In this document: positions 23,821 through 34,445 of the stretch, piece after piece
How the letters are laid out: each line of letters begins with the position of its first letter
How positions within the stretch are numbered: the stretch's first letter is position 1
Origin: Dreissena polymorpha
Lineage: Eukaryota > Mollusca > Bivalvia > Myida > Dreissenidae
NCBI RefSeq assembly: GCF_020536995.1
Contig: NC_068359.1
Location: forward strand, 70,056,610 to 70,120,609
Direction of reading: 5' to 3'
DNA: 64,000 nt
Made by a program: the position numbers and the translations under genes
Notes under the pieces: model-generated
The model's input: the letters and a program-made list of their open reading frames with translations, nothing else
Database searches by the model: none
What the model was told of the DNA's origin: nothing

Positions 23821-25480
23821 GTTTGAAAGGATGCAAAATCCGTCAGCATACACTATAAAATCAATATGATTTTCTCAGATGTAGTGTACATATCGTCAAT
23901 GTTTTCCTTAATCATGTAATATGTTCAAATATTGCTCAAAAGCTTAAAAATATAAAAGGGTATTGAGGGTCTTGAAGCCTTCGTTAACAAAAACTTAAAC
24001 TTTTGAAATGGTTTCCAACGGTTATTAATTTCCTTCCCAAAAAGGTTATGGCTTTCGGTTAAAGTAATCTTGTTATAATTTATTGTTTACTTTCTCTACA
24101 CGTTTGTTTGTGATTCCTCTTGAATCTTCAGTTTGCTCTCTATGGTTTATGTTTTGTGCATATAAAGCGCTCCGAAAGCTTATCATGATAAATGTTTTGC
24201 TTACACATACAACTGTTTTCAGTGAAATAAACGTCATGTTTACCATTAGACCTGATGTTTATTTAGAATCTGTTTAATTAATTTCGAAGGACAAGTCTTT
24301 TAAAATTTAACTATAACGGTCATAAAGCCTTAAGTAATAAATTACTTTCTCATTGAAAAAAACGTCATGCTCTTCCATAAAACAGATTCCTTTTCGGCAT
24401 TTGTCTAACTATTTTCAAACAGGGGGTTAAAGGAATAATTATAAAGATATAAAACCTTAAAAAGTAAATTATGTTTTACAAATAAACCCCTTTTCAGTGA
24501 TATAAAGGTACAAATCAATGTCATGGTCATCCATAAAAAACAGATGCCATTTCGTATATATTGAATTTTTGTCGAAGGACGTTGAAATTAAAGGTTCAAC
24601 TGAAAAGACATTAAGCCCAAATTTATTTAATTAAAGTCTTACTTATAAATTAATATAGGTATATTTGTGTCCAATAGGTTTAACTATAAAGACGCTACGT
24701 ACAATTTTTAGAACTGTTAAGAATCATTGTCGAAGGATATGGAGTTTTAAAGTATAACTATTAATAAAATAGAAAGTCTTACCATTCCAAGTGTGCGGGT
24801 GACACACATTAGGAATAAGTTCCAGAAACATTATCAAGAGAGAAACTCTAGTTATAATTGTTCAGTCGTTCTTCTTTTTCTTGGTCATCGCTGTGCTTCT
24901 ACGCAGTCAAAGCCTTGAAATGGTCAATATCAAAGCACTTGAGGGACTTAAACCCGTTTATAGGCAATCATTTGCTTGTTTTATGGTTTTAAAAAAATGC
25001 GACTGAAAAATAAATTATCTTGCTTATAATCAGATATATCCGGGTTGATTGTCGATAAAACGAAAGTAGTAAGGATTGAAAGAAAAAGTTACAGCACCAA
25101 AGTAATAACTGCTAATTGGAATCTTAAATGACCAGTTTCCTAATTCTTAGCCGCCATGGTCATGTAAATTTCAATATGCTTTTTAGAACTCGATTACAAA
25201 AATAATGCAGAAAGACATTGAGTGCATATTGATACAAAGAAAGACTTAACTTTTTTACGTAATTGTTTGATATATCTGTATAATTGCTGAGTCCACTTAC
25301 GTTTCTCATAAACGTCACTATATAAGTACAGTGCTATTTGACTTAACGTGTGATGGGCGCAGTTAACTTGAATTTTACTCTTTAGTTAAACCCAATAATT
25401 ATGGGAGTCTGTACATTGTAAAATTGGATGATGGAATTCAAGCGATGAAATTATCGGAGTTAAAAGAATATATGGGCATT

Positions 25481-25731
25481 ACTCTGTGAAAAGGGGTTTA
25501 AATGCATGTGCGTAAAGTGTCGTCCAAGATTAGCCTGTCAGAGACGGCCTTTTCCGTTGATATTTTCGTTTGAAGAAAGTCTCTTATTGAAAAACATCAG
25601 GTTAAGGCGAAAAGTGTCGTCCCAGATTAGCCTGTGCGGACTGAATAGGTTTATCTGGGACGAAACTTAGCGCACTTGCATTAACCCCCCCCCCCACCCC
25701 ATTTGACAGAACGCGGACCATATCTATACAA
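25481..25731. repeat. Fold-back element, full copy, unit 2
   Basis: Orthologue of the unit 1 copy at 17.32 kb. It has a run of C at 25686-25695 near its right end. Confidence 0.8.
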
Positions 25732-26343
25732 AGGCTAATGATGCTTGATGATAGAGCTTTCAAAACTTGAACGCTGTGGAAAAGATTGCGCACACATTCT
25801 CTCTTACAACAGCAACCCTTTTGGGCAGATTTTTTTTGCGTTTACCAAGAAAACAAAACGTCATGTTTTCGCACGAGAGTTTCTATTATCAACTTATGTT
25901 TTATGGCCAGTTCAAATGTATTATTGTTAAAAGTAGTTACTTTTATTCCTGTAACAAAATCAGGTAGTATATAAGGTAAAGAGTATAGTTTTGACAATAT
26001 TGTAAATTATATGCAATTGTATCATTTGAGGATAAGTTATAATCGACATATTGATTCTCGCTCGTATTTGGAAGTTTAAAGGGCAATTCACTTCAGTTTA
26101 AGTACATGTTTTATACAAAATGTCTGCGTATTTTAACAGCTCTGTTGTGTCTATATTTTTGCTTAACACGCATTCGATTCGTGAAGAGGTTTGACAAATA
26201 GGCAAGTTACAAGCTAAGTTTAATTTACATAACGATTAAATGTAAAAATATAATTTATGTGGGCTTAAGATGATGTATCATTTTGTAACATGTTTCTGCT
26301 TAGCTAGCTAAGATGTGTTTTGAACTAGGTTTCTTGAGATAAT

Positions 26344-26607
26344 TTGAGCCTTGTTTTGAGCAAACTGGGCTTAACGCATGTGCGTAAAGTGTCATCCAAG
26401 ATTAGCCTGTGCAGTCCGCACAGTCTAATCAGGGACGACACTTTCCGCTTTCATGGTATTTTTAGTTTCAAGGAAGTCCGTCCTTACCAAAAATGAAGTT
26501 AAGGCGGAAAGTGTCGTCCCTGATTAGCCTATGCGGACTACACAGGCTAATCTGTGGTGACACTTTACTCCATGCATTAAGCCCAGTTTTCTCAGAACAA
26601 GGCTCAA
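26344..26607. repeat. Fold-back element, full copy with intact outer ends
   Basis: Left TTGAGCCTTGTTTTGAGCAA, right ending CAGAACAAGGCTCAA; GGGCTTAA/TTAAGCCC next inside. This is the best copy for defining the true ends of the family. Only half of it survives at the matching positions of units 1 and 3. Confidence 0.85.
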
Positions 26608-28060
26608 AAAAAATTTCAGTAAAATTAGAAAATTATTATTTTTTACCGGGCGCTTGCTCGACAGAAAATGTGTAATTGTCACACGATCATAGCAAATATA
26701 TTTTGTCTGCTTATTATAGTATTTGCATTATTCATTTCATATGAGCTACTTTACGAAGTTTTATAACCGTGCTATTTTCTCAATAGTCCGGTGTGACGCA
26801 ATAGAGGCGTTCAGCCATTCCACGTAACGGTATGCGTAAATTGTCACAATATTGACCAGGGTTCAGAATCAACGGGGGTTTCAGGGATTAACACACGTGC
26901 TAGACCAAATGTTATCACACCGTTAAGAACTATTTTTGCAAATATCTCAAGTTATTGAAATACATTAATTTGTAAAAACTTTTAGTGCATAAAAGACAGT
27001 TGTTGTTGTAGTTTGTGCGAATATGTTAAGGTATAAGAATAAATCCTTGAAAACGTCTGAAATCGTTGACATAATTTCACGTTCCGTGAAACATAACCGT
27101 GTAGTACAAATCGAATTTTGGACAAGACCACAGGCTTATTAGATTAAGTAATTCTGACGTATTTCACATTGCCATAAGCAGCATAAAAACCTGTATTTTA
27201 TGCGCTAGTTGATTCTAAAGAAAAATTGTTTAAAAAAGTTATTTAAAGTAAAGCACCACTAACCGTCGTGTTTAAATCCATTAAAGTTAAAAGGGGGAAC
27301 CCTACAAAGTCACGTGATCGTTCACCCTGTTGATAGGTCGCTGAAATGCACACATGCGCCGCATTGATTCTTAGTACAAAGATCCAAGTAAATTCTGATC
27401 TTCGATATTTTTATTTGGAAACGAGTCCTGAAAATCATAACTTTTCCTAACTAACAGAATTCCTTGACTGTTTTGTAAATTATGACATGAATGAAAACTT
27501 GCATAAGAATATATGGAACGTAATTACTGATTTTTTGCCTTATTTGTTTCATGGCATTATTATTATTGCTGAAAGATGGTCAAACGGTAATTTTGTGTAA
27601 GTACTATTGTTTTACCACAATTTGTTATGCGACTATATTGCGTTTATATTTGAAAGGTAAATTTCGTAGAAATTTAAACAATAAAGCACGTTCTAATTAT
27701 TGGAGTCATTCGTGTTTTTTTAATTCCGCGAGTATGAAAAGGAACACAACACAGAGAAGTTCGATGCAATAAAGATTATATTAAATACATGCTAATTCAA
27801 CAATAACACGTAATAAGGGTCATACAATCAGTGCTAAAGCACTGTTGGGCATATCTGGTCAGTCCGTCGTTTTCTTTCCTGAAAAACACGAGGAAAAATA
27901 TGTGTGAGTTTGTATGAACAACAATTAACACATAAGAAACTCCAGATGGAGCCGTAGGAATTACTTTATTATAATACCTTGTGACTTGAACAAGATTTCC
28001 ATATTTTCAATTTTATACTATACATTTAATCAATTATGTAACATACTATTCACGATTTAA

Positions 28061-28282
28061 CCCATTTATGCCTAGTGGCTTCTCCCATCCTTCTAAATTG
28101 GATCAATTTATTTCCAAATTAGGGATGTCTAGTATATTTATTTCTATATTTAGAATATTTCTTACAGAAATTCCTTTAAGCAAATAGCGCAAACCCTGAT
28201 GAGACGACGCATCATGCGGTGTCTCATCTGGGTCTACGCTGTTTGCCAAGGCCTTTTTTTCTAGACGCTAGGCATAAATGGG
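28061..28282. mobile_element. 222-bp TTAA MITE (CCCATTTATGCC ends)
   Basis: Ends CCCATTTATGCCTAG and CTAGGCATAAATGGG, flanked by TTAA at 28057-28060 and 28283-28286. Unit 1 has the uninterrupted site CACGATTTAAACAATAC at about 18.67 kb, so the insertion came after the duplication. TTAA and CCC ends suggest a piggyBac-like MITE. Confidence 0.85.
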
Positions 28283-28562
28283 TTAAACAATACAATGGTG
28301 GGAAATTTAAACGTAAATAGTCTGGCAAAACATCCGAAAATCTTCGAATTATAAAGTGTTGTTGCAATGCGAAGAACTAACCGCAAGTATTCAAATTGTA
28401 TTCTGCATAATTTAACGTGACAAAGCTGCATAATTTATTATATATATAATAAATGTTTGTTTTAGATGCTTATCGTTTGCGTTTTGGAATATATAGTCTA
28501 CTGTAATATTCATTAAGATGATGCCACGATGGTCCTCTAAGGTTTAGAAATTAACATTTGGA

Positions 28563-28848
28563 CCGGGCTCTGTGAAAAGGGAGTTTAATGCATGTGCGTA
28601 AAGTGTCGTCGCACATTAGCCTGTGCAGTTCGCACAGGCTAATCGGGGACGAAACTTTCCGCCTAAACTGGATTTTTGCTGAAATAAACTAGATTTTTGC
28701 TGATGAATAGACTTTCTGTAACGAACAATGCCATTAAAGCTGAAAGTGTCGTCCCTGATAAACCGGTGAGAGTGCACAGGCTTATTTGGGACGACACTTC
28801 ACGTACATAAATTAAAAATCTTTTTCACAGGACACGGGCCATATAGAC
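28563..28848. repeat. Fold-back element, full copy, unit 2
   Basis: Full-length version of the half element at 18.93 kb, ends GGGCTCTGTGAAAAGGG and TTTCACAGGACACGGGCC. It includes a small internal duplication (AACTGGATTTTTGCTGA-like phrase twice). Confidence 0.8.
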
Positions 28849-29161
28849 AGTAATTGGTCCTAAAACTGATCAATATTGACCGGGCTATTCTCCGTATTGT
28901 CTGTGTTGCTTTACACGAACACGATCAGGTTACTTGAGTAAACGAATGATGTATCTATGAGGTTCATTACCAAAATCAGATTTTAGGAGCATACATTACA
29001 AATGCAATACATGCATGCACAGCAAAACTATTTAAAAAAGGTTTTTTTCATCGACAAAATACAACGTCAAGAGAAAAATGCTACTAGTGTTTCACGAGAT
29101 TCAAACGAACTAACATCCAAACATATAGGAAATGCCAAATTATTATATTAATGTTTACCAT

Positions 29162-30947
29162 TTAATATTTCTTGCCTCCGTATCCACCTCCGTATCCTCC
29201 ACCACCGTAACCTCCGTATCCTCCACCAACACCGCCGTATCCTCCGCCATATCCTCCGTATTTCTTGCCTCCGTATCCACCTCCGTATCCTCCACCACCG
29301 TAACCTCCGTGTCCACCGCCATATCCATCGTATTTCTTGCCTCCGTATCCACCTCCGTATCCTCCACCTCCGTAACCACCGTGTCCACCGCCATCAGAAC
29401 CAAATCCGCCGCCGAAACCGGAACCGCCAAAACCTCCGTATCCACCTCCGTATCCTCCACCACCGTAACCTCCGAGTGCATCGCCATATCCTCCGTATTT
29501 CTTGCCTCCGTATCCACCTCCGTATAAACCTCCGTATCCTCCACCTCCGTAACCCCCGTGTCCACCGCCATATCCTCCGTATTTTTTGCCTCCGTAACCA
29601 CCGCCAAAACCGCCGAATCCACCGCCGAAACCGGAACCGCCAAAACCTCCGTATCCTCCACCTCCGTAATCCCCGAGTCCACCGCCATATCCTCCGTATT
29701 TCTTGCCATCTTAGTCAGAAACAAAAGTAAGACAAATTGTATTATTCGATTTATTTGTTGAAGTTGTGCTCCAAAATAATTGCTACTTTTCACAACCAAA
29801 CAGACTGATACACGTTACTAGAGCAATCTAGTAAAGCAATGGGCAATTCATGGAATACCGTTTTTGACATAGTATTTTTAATAACCAACAAAAATAACAA
29901 AAACGTTTTCTTTAAATTATTTTGTATGTTTCAATGAGTGTTACTCATAATGATAGTTTACAAAAAAAGACAATGAGTAATTTCACCGCAGGATGTTTTA
30001 CTGGCAAGGGGTCAAAGTGTATTTAATAAATCTTAGTATCATTTTGTTCGGGTCAGTAACCTTAAATCGAATAATGTAGCTTTTTCATAATTGGCGTTTT
30101 TCTTGCAATATCATAGAAGTTATAAGGTTCATTGAGCATTAATGTACACAGAAAAGCGCCTCAGTTTTAATTCAAATGTATTCCTTACTTTATCCCATTT
30201 CTAGTTCTTAGTTGGCCCACGTTTTTCATTTGAGCAGCGCTCTGTGAAAACGGGTTTAAATTCATCGGCGTACAATGTCGTCCCAGATTAGCATGTGCAG
30301 TCCGCACAGCCTAATTAGGGACGATACTTTCCCTTTAAACTGGATTTTTGCTTAGAAGAGACTGTCTGTAAATGAAAAAAAAGCGGAAAGTGTCGTCTCT
30401 GATTAGCCTGTGCGGAATGCACAGCATTAACCTAATTTAAGCAGAGCACGTCGCATTTATATAAGGCAAATGCATTATTGCCTTTATGATACAGCGCGAT
30501 GCATAAATCTCGAGATGACACAAAAATATGACTAAGTCTGGGGTCAACGTTTTGGAACGATACGTGCAAACCGGTCAATTGAAGAGTCGAACCCCACCGC
30601 GGGCCTATAATTAAGCAGTCATAAACAAGTTAACCCATTAATGCCTAGCGTCTTGAAAAAAGGCTCTGGCAAACAGCGTAGACCCAGATGAGACGTCGCA
30701 TGATGAAGAATACAAAGTCCATCATTTATTGTATAAGAATTACCTAACAGTGTGAGTTTTCGCGGTGTTAATACTTTTTTTATTCATATCATGGCAATTA
30801 GTTAACAAACAAGGATAATAATATACCTAATTTTATTTTGTAACTGTTCTGGCACAAAACAACCTACAAGTACTAATAACACTTACCGTCTTTACTGGCC
30901 AGAACGCCGGCAATGCAGAGGCTTACGAGTACTGCGATATTCATCAT
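29162..30947 (-). CDS. Shematrin-like secreted Gly/Tyr-rich protein, copy 2 (two exons)
   Basis: Exon 1 is 30887-30947 (61 nt, signal peptide beginning MMNIAVLVSLCIAGVLAS), exon 2 is 29162-29709 after acceptor CTGACTAAG; together 609 nt, 202 residues, no interruption. The splice phase and intron position are the same as in copy 1. Starting at SKDDGKKYGG, the mature protein has six KKY blocks, with shorter and less regular units than copy 1: FGGSG modules near the start and middle, HGGYGGGGYGG modules, one KKYDG, and Asp/His substitutions. It ends GGYGGKKY-TAA. Two ATGs stand side by side (30945-30947 and 30942-30944); the downstream one aligns with the Met of copies 1 and 3. Probably a secreted structural matrix protein like its neighbour; role inferred from composition. 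Confidence 0.88.
30237..30450. repeat. Intronic fold-back element (copy 2 gene)
   Basis: Same intronic position as in copies 1 and 3, with its right outer end shortened. Confidence 0.8.
30634..30705. mobile_element. Remnant of the CCCATTTATGCC MITE
   Basis: TTAACCCATTAATGCCTAG followed by the AAACAGCGTAGACCCAGATG interior, then a sudden return to unit sequence. About 200 bp present in units 1 and 3 (20.69-20.88 kb) are missing here, consistent with a MITE insertion followed by deletion. Confidence 0.65.
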
Positions 30948-30996
30948 CTTGGGGCTGCGGTTGGATCCACTGTGAAACACACACAAAATGTGGACC

Positions 30997-31005
30997 CTTA
31001 TATAC
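30997..31005 (-). promoter_or_regulatory. TATA box of shematrin-like copy 2
   Basis: TATATAAG about 50 bp before the ATG. The sequence between it and the ATG is identical to copy 1 over most of its length. Confidence 0.7.
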
Positions 31006-31919
31006 ACATTCACGGTCATTTGAACCGTTACATAAACGTGTCTGCTCGGGTAATTTATTGGCGTTTATGCATCATATTGTATGCATCTAAAGCTCAAATT
31101 ACAACATCGAATAATAATTATGCAAACTTATACGGTAAATGGTGTTTGACAAAGTACGTGGTCATTACTAAATCATAATGAACTGTGTTATATGTACAAA
31201 GTAAATCATGACAATTAAGTATGATAGATAATTGTGAATTTAGTGTTAATATGTTACATAAACTATCACTAAAAGCGTTAATTCACATACGTCATAATAT
31301 TTCATGAAAATGTAGTATGACGGATAATAATGGTTTCTTTGTTAGTCATCAAAATATGTTTTTATGTTCCAATTCCTGGACAGTTTCCATGTCTGTAAAA
31401 TAATGCTGGACCACACAAACCTACGCATAATTCAAATGTTGAATTTATTAGTCAGACATTGGGAACTTATGTTTTATGTACTTTGCTAGTTTTGAAGTAC
31501 ATGTTATGTTAATATTTCTTGGTAAAGCGTGAGGCAAGTGCCCCGAATTAAACATCAATTTTGTTTTCCACATTTTCAGTTCAAAGGTGGTCACCCGAGA
31601 TGCAATCAGGAAGGCTTTCAAGAAACAGCCTAACATCAACATTGATTTGCATTAACTGCTTGAAAACTTTGTACCAAGATTTATTTATGTGTGTTCGTGA
31701 TTGTGTTTATTTTTTTCATTATTTCGTTATAATCGGGGATGTATAGGTATGATCAACAGAAAAACAGGGTAGTGCCTGATCTTTTTTTAATATATTAGGT
31801 TCGGCACAAAGAAAAGAATAAAACAATGTTTGCTTAAAATAACTTTGAGATTTTCCGTGTATTTCTATATTCCTATTATATTTTTAAAGAAATCATTGAC
31901 GACTAAGAAAATTGATGGG

Positions 31920-32062
31920 ATAAATCGAATACTAGGTCGGTGCCGAATAAAGCGAAGTTCATTTTGCTCGTCCCGAAAATCTGAACCACTTGCCAAGGCT
32001 CGTGGTTCAGATTTTCTAAATTAAACTTCGCTTTATTCGGCACCGACCTAGTATTCTCTATT
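31920..32062. repeat. Palindromic hairpin (CGGTGCCGAATAAAGCG arms), unit 2
   Basis: Nearly perfect arms: GAATACTAGGTCGGTGCCGA pairs with its complement ending CCTAGTATTC; inner stem AAAATCTGAACCAC/GTGGTTCAGATTTT; loop TTGCCAAGGCTC. Orthologous to the 22.1-kb copy, with better pairing. Confidence 0.85.
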
Positions 32063-32242
32063 TGCTACTTTCTGTGTAGCTATGATTAGAACATCACATT
32101 ACGAAAATAATTGTTAAACCATACCTGATATACGACGCGGTATTTGATTCAGTGTATTTCATTTCATGATTGATCCCGCTTCAGATATGTGTTCATAACG
32201 TTACTTAATTGCAAATTCGAATCCGTCATCTCGTCCGGAACG

Positions 32243-32318
32243 TTTAAATGCATGTGCGTTAAGTGTCGTCCAAGACTAGCCTGTGCCTTTACGCACATGC
32301 ATAAACCCCCCTTGCACA
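32243..32318. repeat. Fold-back element, internally deleted, at the unit 2/3 junction
   Basis: TTTAAATGCATGTGCGTTAA followed after one sub-arm by TTTACGCACATGCATAAA; the middle is lost. It sits exactly at the duplication breakpoint. Confidence 0.75.
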
Positions 32319-32843
32319 CTGTGGAAAATATTGCGCACACAAACTCTCTTACATCAGCAACCCTTTTGGACAGATTTTGTGCGTTTACCAAGAAATCAAA
32401 ACGTCATGTCTTCGCACGAGAGTTTCTATGATCAACTTTTGTTTTTTGACCACTTTATATTTAATATTGTAAAAGTATTTTACTTTTATTCCTGATTCAA
32501 AATCAGGTAGTATATAAAGAAAAGAGTATAGTTTTGATAATATTGTAAATTATATGCAATTGTATCATTTGATGGTAAGATATAATCGACATATTGATTA
32601 TCGTACGTATTTAGAAGTTTAAAGGGAAATTCATTGCAGTTTAAGTACATGTTTTGTACAAAATGTCTGCGTATCTTAACAGCTCTGTTGTGTCTATATT
32701 TTTGCAAACACGCATTCGATTCGTGAAGAGGTTTGACAAATAGGCAAGTTACAAGGTTTAGTTTAATTTACATAACAATAAAAATTTAATTTATGCGGGA
32801 CTTCAGATGATGTATCATTGTGTACAATGTTTCTGCTTAGTTA

Positions 32844-33149
32844 GACCAAAAATAAAAATAGGTCCGTTTCGGGTCGCCCGACCGTGTCTCCCGAATCGGC
32901 GCCGACCCTCAACATTTTATTGGGGTCGCCAAAAACAAAATAAAAAAAATCATTTTCGTTCATATAAGATGTAATATCAAGCAAACAAAGCATATATATA
33001 CATGTATTTCTTATAAAAAGCTTAAGTAGCCTTCCATTTAAGTACCCCCGCCCCCCTCCAAAAAAAAAATAAAAAATAAAATCCCTACCTACCGACCCTG
33101 TTTTTTTTTTCTAAGGAGACCAGAAACGGACCTATTTTTTATTTTGGCC
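32844..33149. mobile_element. 306-bp MITE, GRCCAAAATA ends, TTA duplication
   Basis: Left GACCAAAAATAAAAATAGGT, right ending CCTATTTTTTATTTTGGCC, both followed inward by CCGTTTC and a GGTC-type motif; flanked by TTA at 32841-32843 and 33150-33152. Units 1 and 2 have the empty site GCTTAGCTAGCT at 18.07 and 26.30 kb. A 3-bp duplication fits CACTA/PIF-like classes, but the TTA and ends alone do not decide. Confidence 0.85.
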
Positions 33150-33164
33150 TTAGCTAAGAGATAA

Positions 33165-33240
33165 TTTGAGCCTTGTTCTGAGCAAACTGGGCCTAACGCA
33201 AGTGCGTGCAGTGTCATCCCAGATTAGTCTGTTCAGTCCG
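33165..33240. repeat. Fold-back element, left half only, unit 3
   Basis: Same truncation as at 18.12 kb: CCGCAAT is followed by CAATTTTGTGTAAGTACTAT. Confidence 0.7.
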
Positions 33241-33895
33241 CAATGGCAATTTTGTGTAAGTACTATAGTTTTTCCACAATTTGTTATGCGGACTATATTG
33301 CGCTTATATTTGAAAGGTAAATTTCGTAGACATTTAAACAATAAAGCACGCTCTAATTATTGGAGTACATTCGTGTGATTTTTTAATTCCACGAGTATAA
33401 AAAGGAACACAACACAGAGAAGTTCAATGCAAAGATTATTTTAAATACATGCTAATGCAACAATAACACGAAATAAGGGTCATAAAATCAGTGATAAAGC
33501 ACTGTGGGGACATATCTGGTCAGTCCGTCGTTTTCTTTCCTGAAAAAAAAAACACGAGGAAAAATATGTGTGAGTTTGTATGAACAACAATTAACAAATA
33601 AGAAACTCCAGAAGGAGCCGTAGGAATAACATTATCATAATACATTTGGACCTGAACAAGATTTTCACATTTTCAATTTTATATTGAACAGTTTATCAAG
33701 TGTGTACCATACTATGTACGCTTTATACAATAAAATGATGGGAAATTGTAACGTTAACAGTCTGGCAAAACATCCGAAAATCTTCGAATTATTAAGTATT
33801 TTTGCAATGAGAAGAACTAACCGCAAGTCCTCAAATTGTATTCTGCATAATGTACCGTGACAAAGCTGCATAATTGATTATATATATATATATAT

Positions 33896-34094
33896 GTCCA
33901 AAATAAGCCTGCGCAGTCCGCACATGCTAATCAGGGACGAAGCCGGATTTTTGCTAAGAAGAGACTTTCTGTAAACGAAAAGTACAATTAAAGCGGAAAG
34001 TGTCGTCCCTGATAAGCCTAAGTGGAGTGCACAGGCTTCTCTGGGACGACACTTAACGCACATGCATTAAAGACCTATTTCACAGAGCACGGCC
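33896..34094. repeat. Fold-back element, nearly full, unit 3
   Basis: Abuts a short TA run at left, loses the extreme left end and keeps the right end CACAGAGCACGGCC. Confidence 0.75.
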
Positions 34095-34445
34095 AATATA
34101 GACAGTAATTGGTTCAAAACTGATAATTATTGACTAGACTTTTTTCCGGATTGTCTATGTTGCTTTTCACGAACACGATCAGGGGACTTCAGTTCAGTTA
34201 ACGAATGATGTATCTATATGAGGTTAATTAGCGAAATCAGATTTTAGGAGCATACATTACAAATGCAATACATGTATGCACAGCAAAACTATTTAAAACA
34301 GGTTTAATTTCGATGATTGTTTAGTTTTTTTTCATTGACAAAATACAACGTCAAGAAAAGAATGCTACTTGTGTTTCACGAGATTCAAACGAACGAACAT
34401 ACCCAAATGTAGGAAATAACAAATTATTATATTAATGTTTACCAT

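Larger units (their letters stand above)
23822..32242. repeat. Tandem duplication unit 2
   Basis: Second copy, about 8.4 kb, homologous to unit 1 from GGATGCAAAATCCGTCAGCA on. It contains sequence absent from units 1 and 3 (about 26.43-27.59 kb) and two insertions of its own (28.06 and about 30.63 kb). Its end, CATCTCGTCCGGAACGT, joins directly to a fold-back fragment that starts unit 3. Confidence 0.75.

Noticed and set aside
27551-27772. 73-codon plus frame recurring in the three units
   Set aside because: Repeated only because the units are duplicated; reading frame is not kept between units and no domain is visible.
29132-29799. Ser/Thr/Val-rich plus frames and a 214-codon minus frame over copy 2
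   Set aside because: Shadows of the GGN repeat; they run through the intron acceptor and lack any start context.
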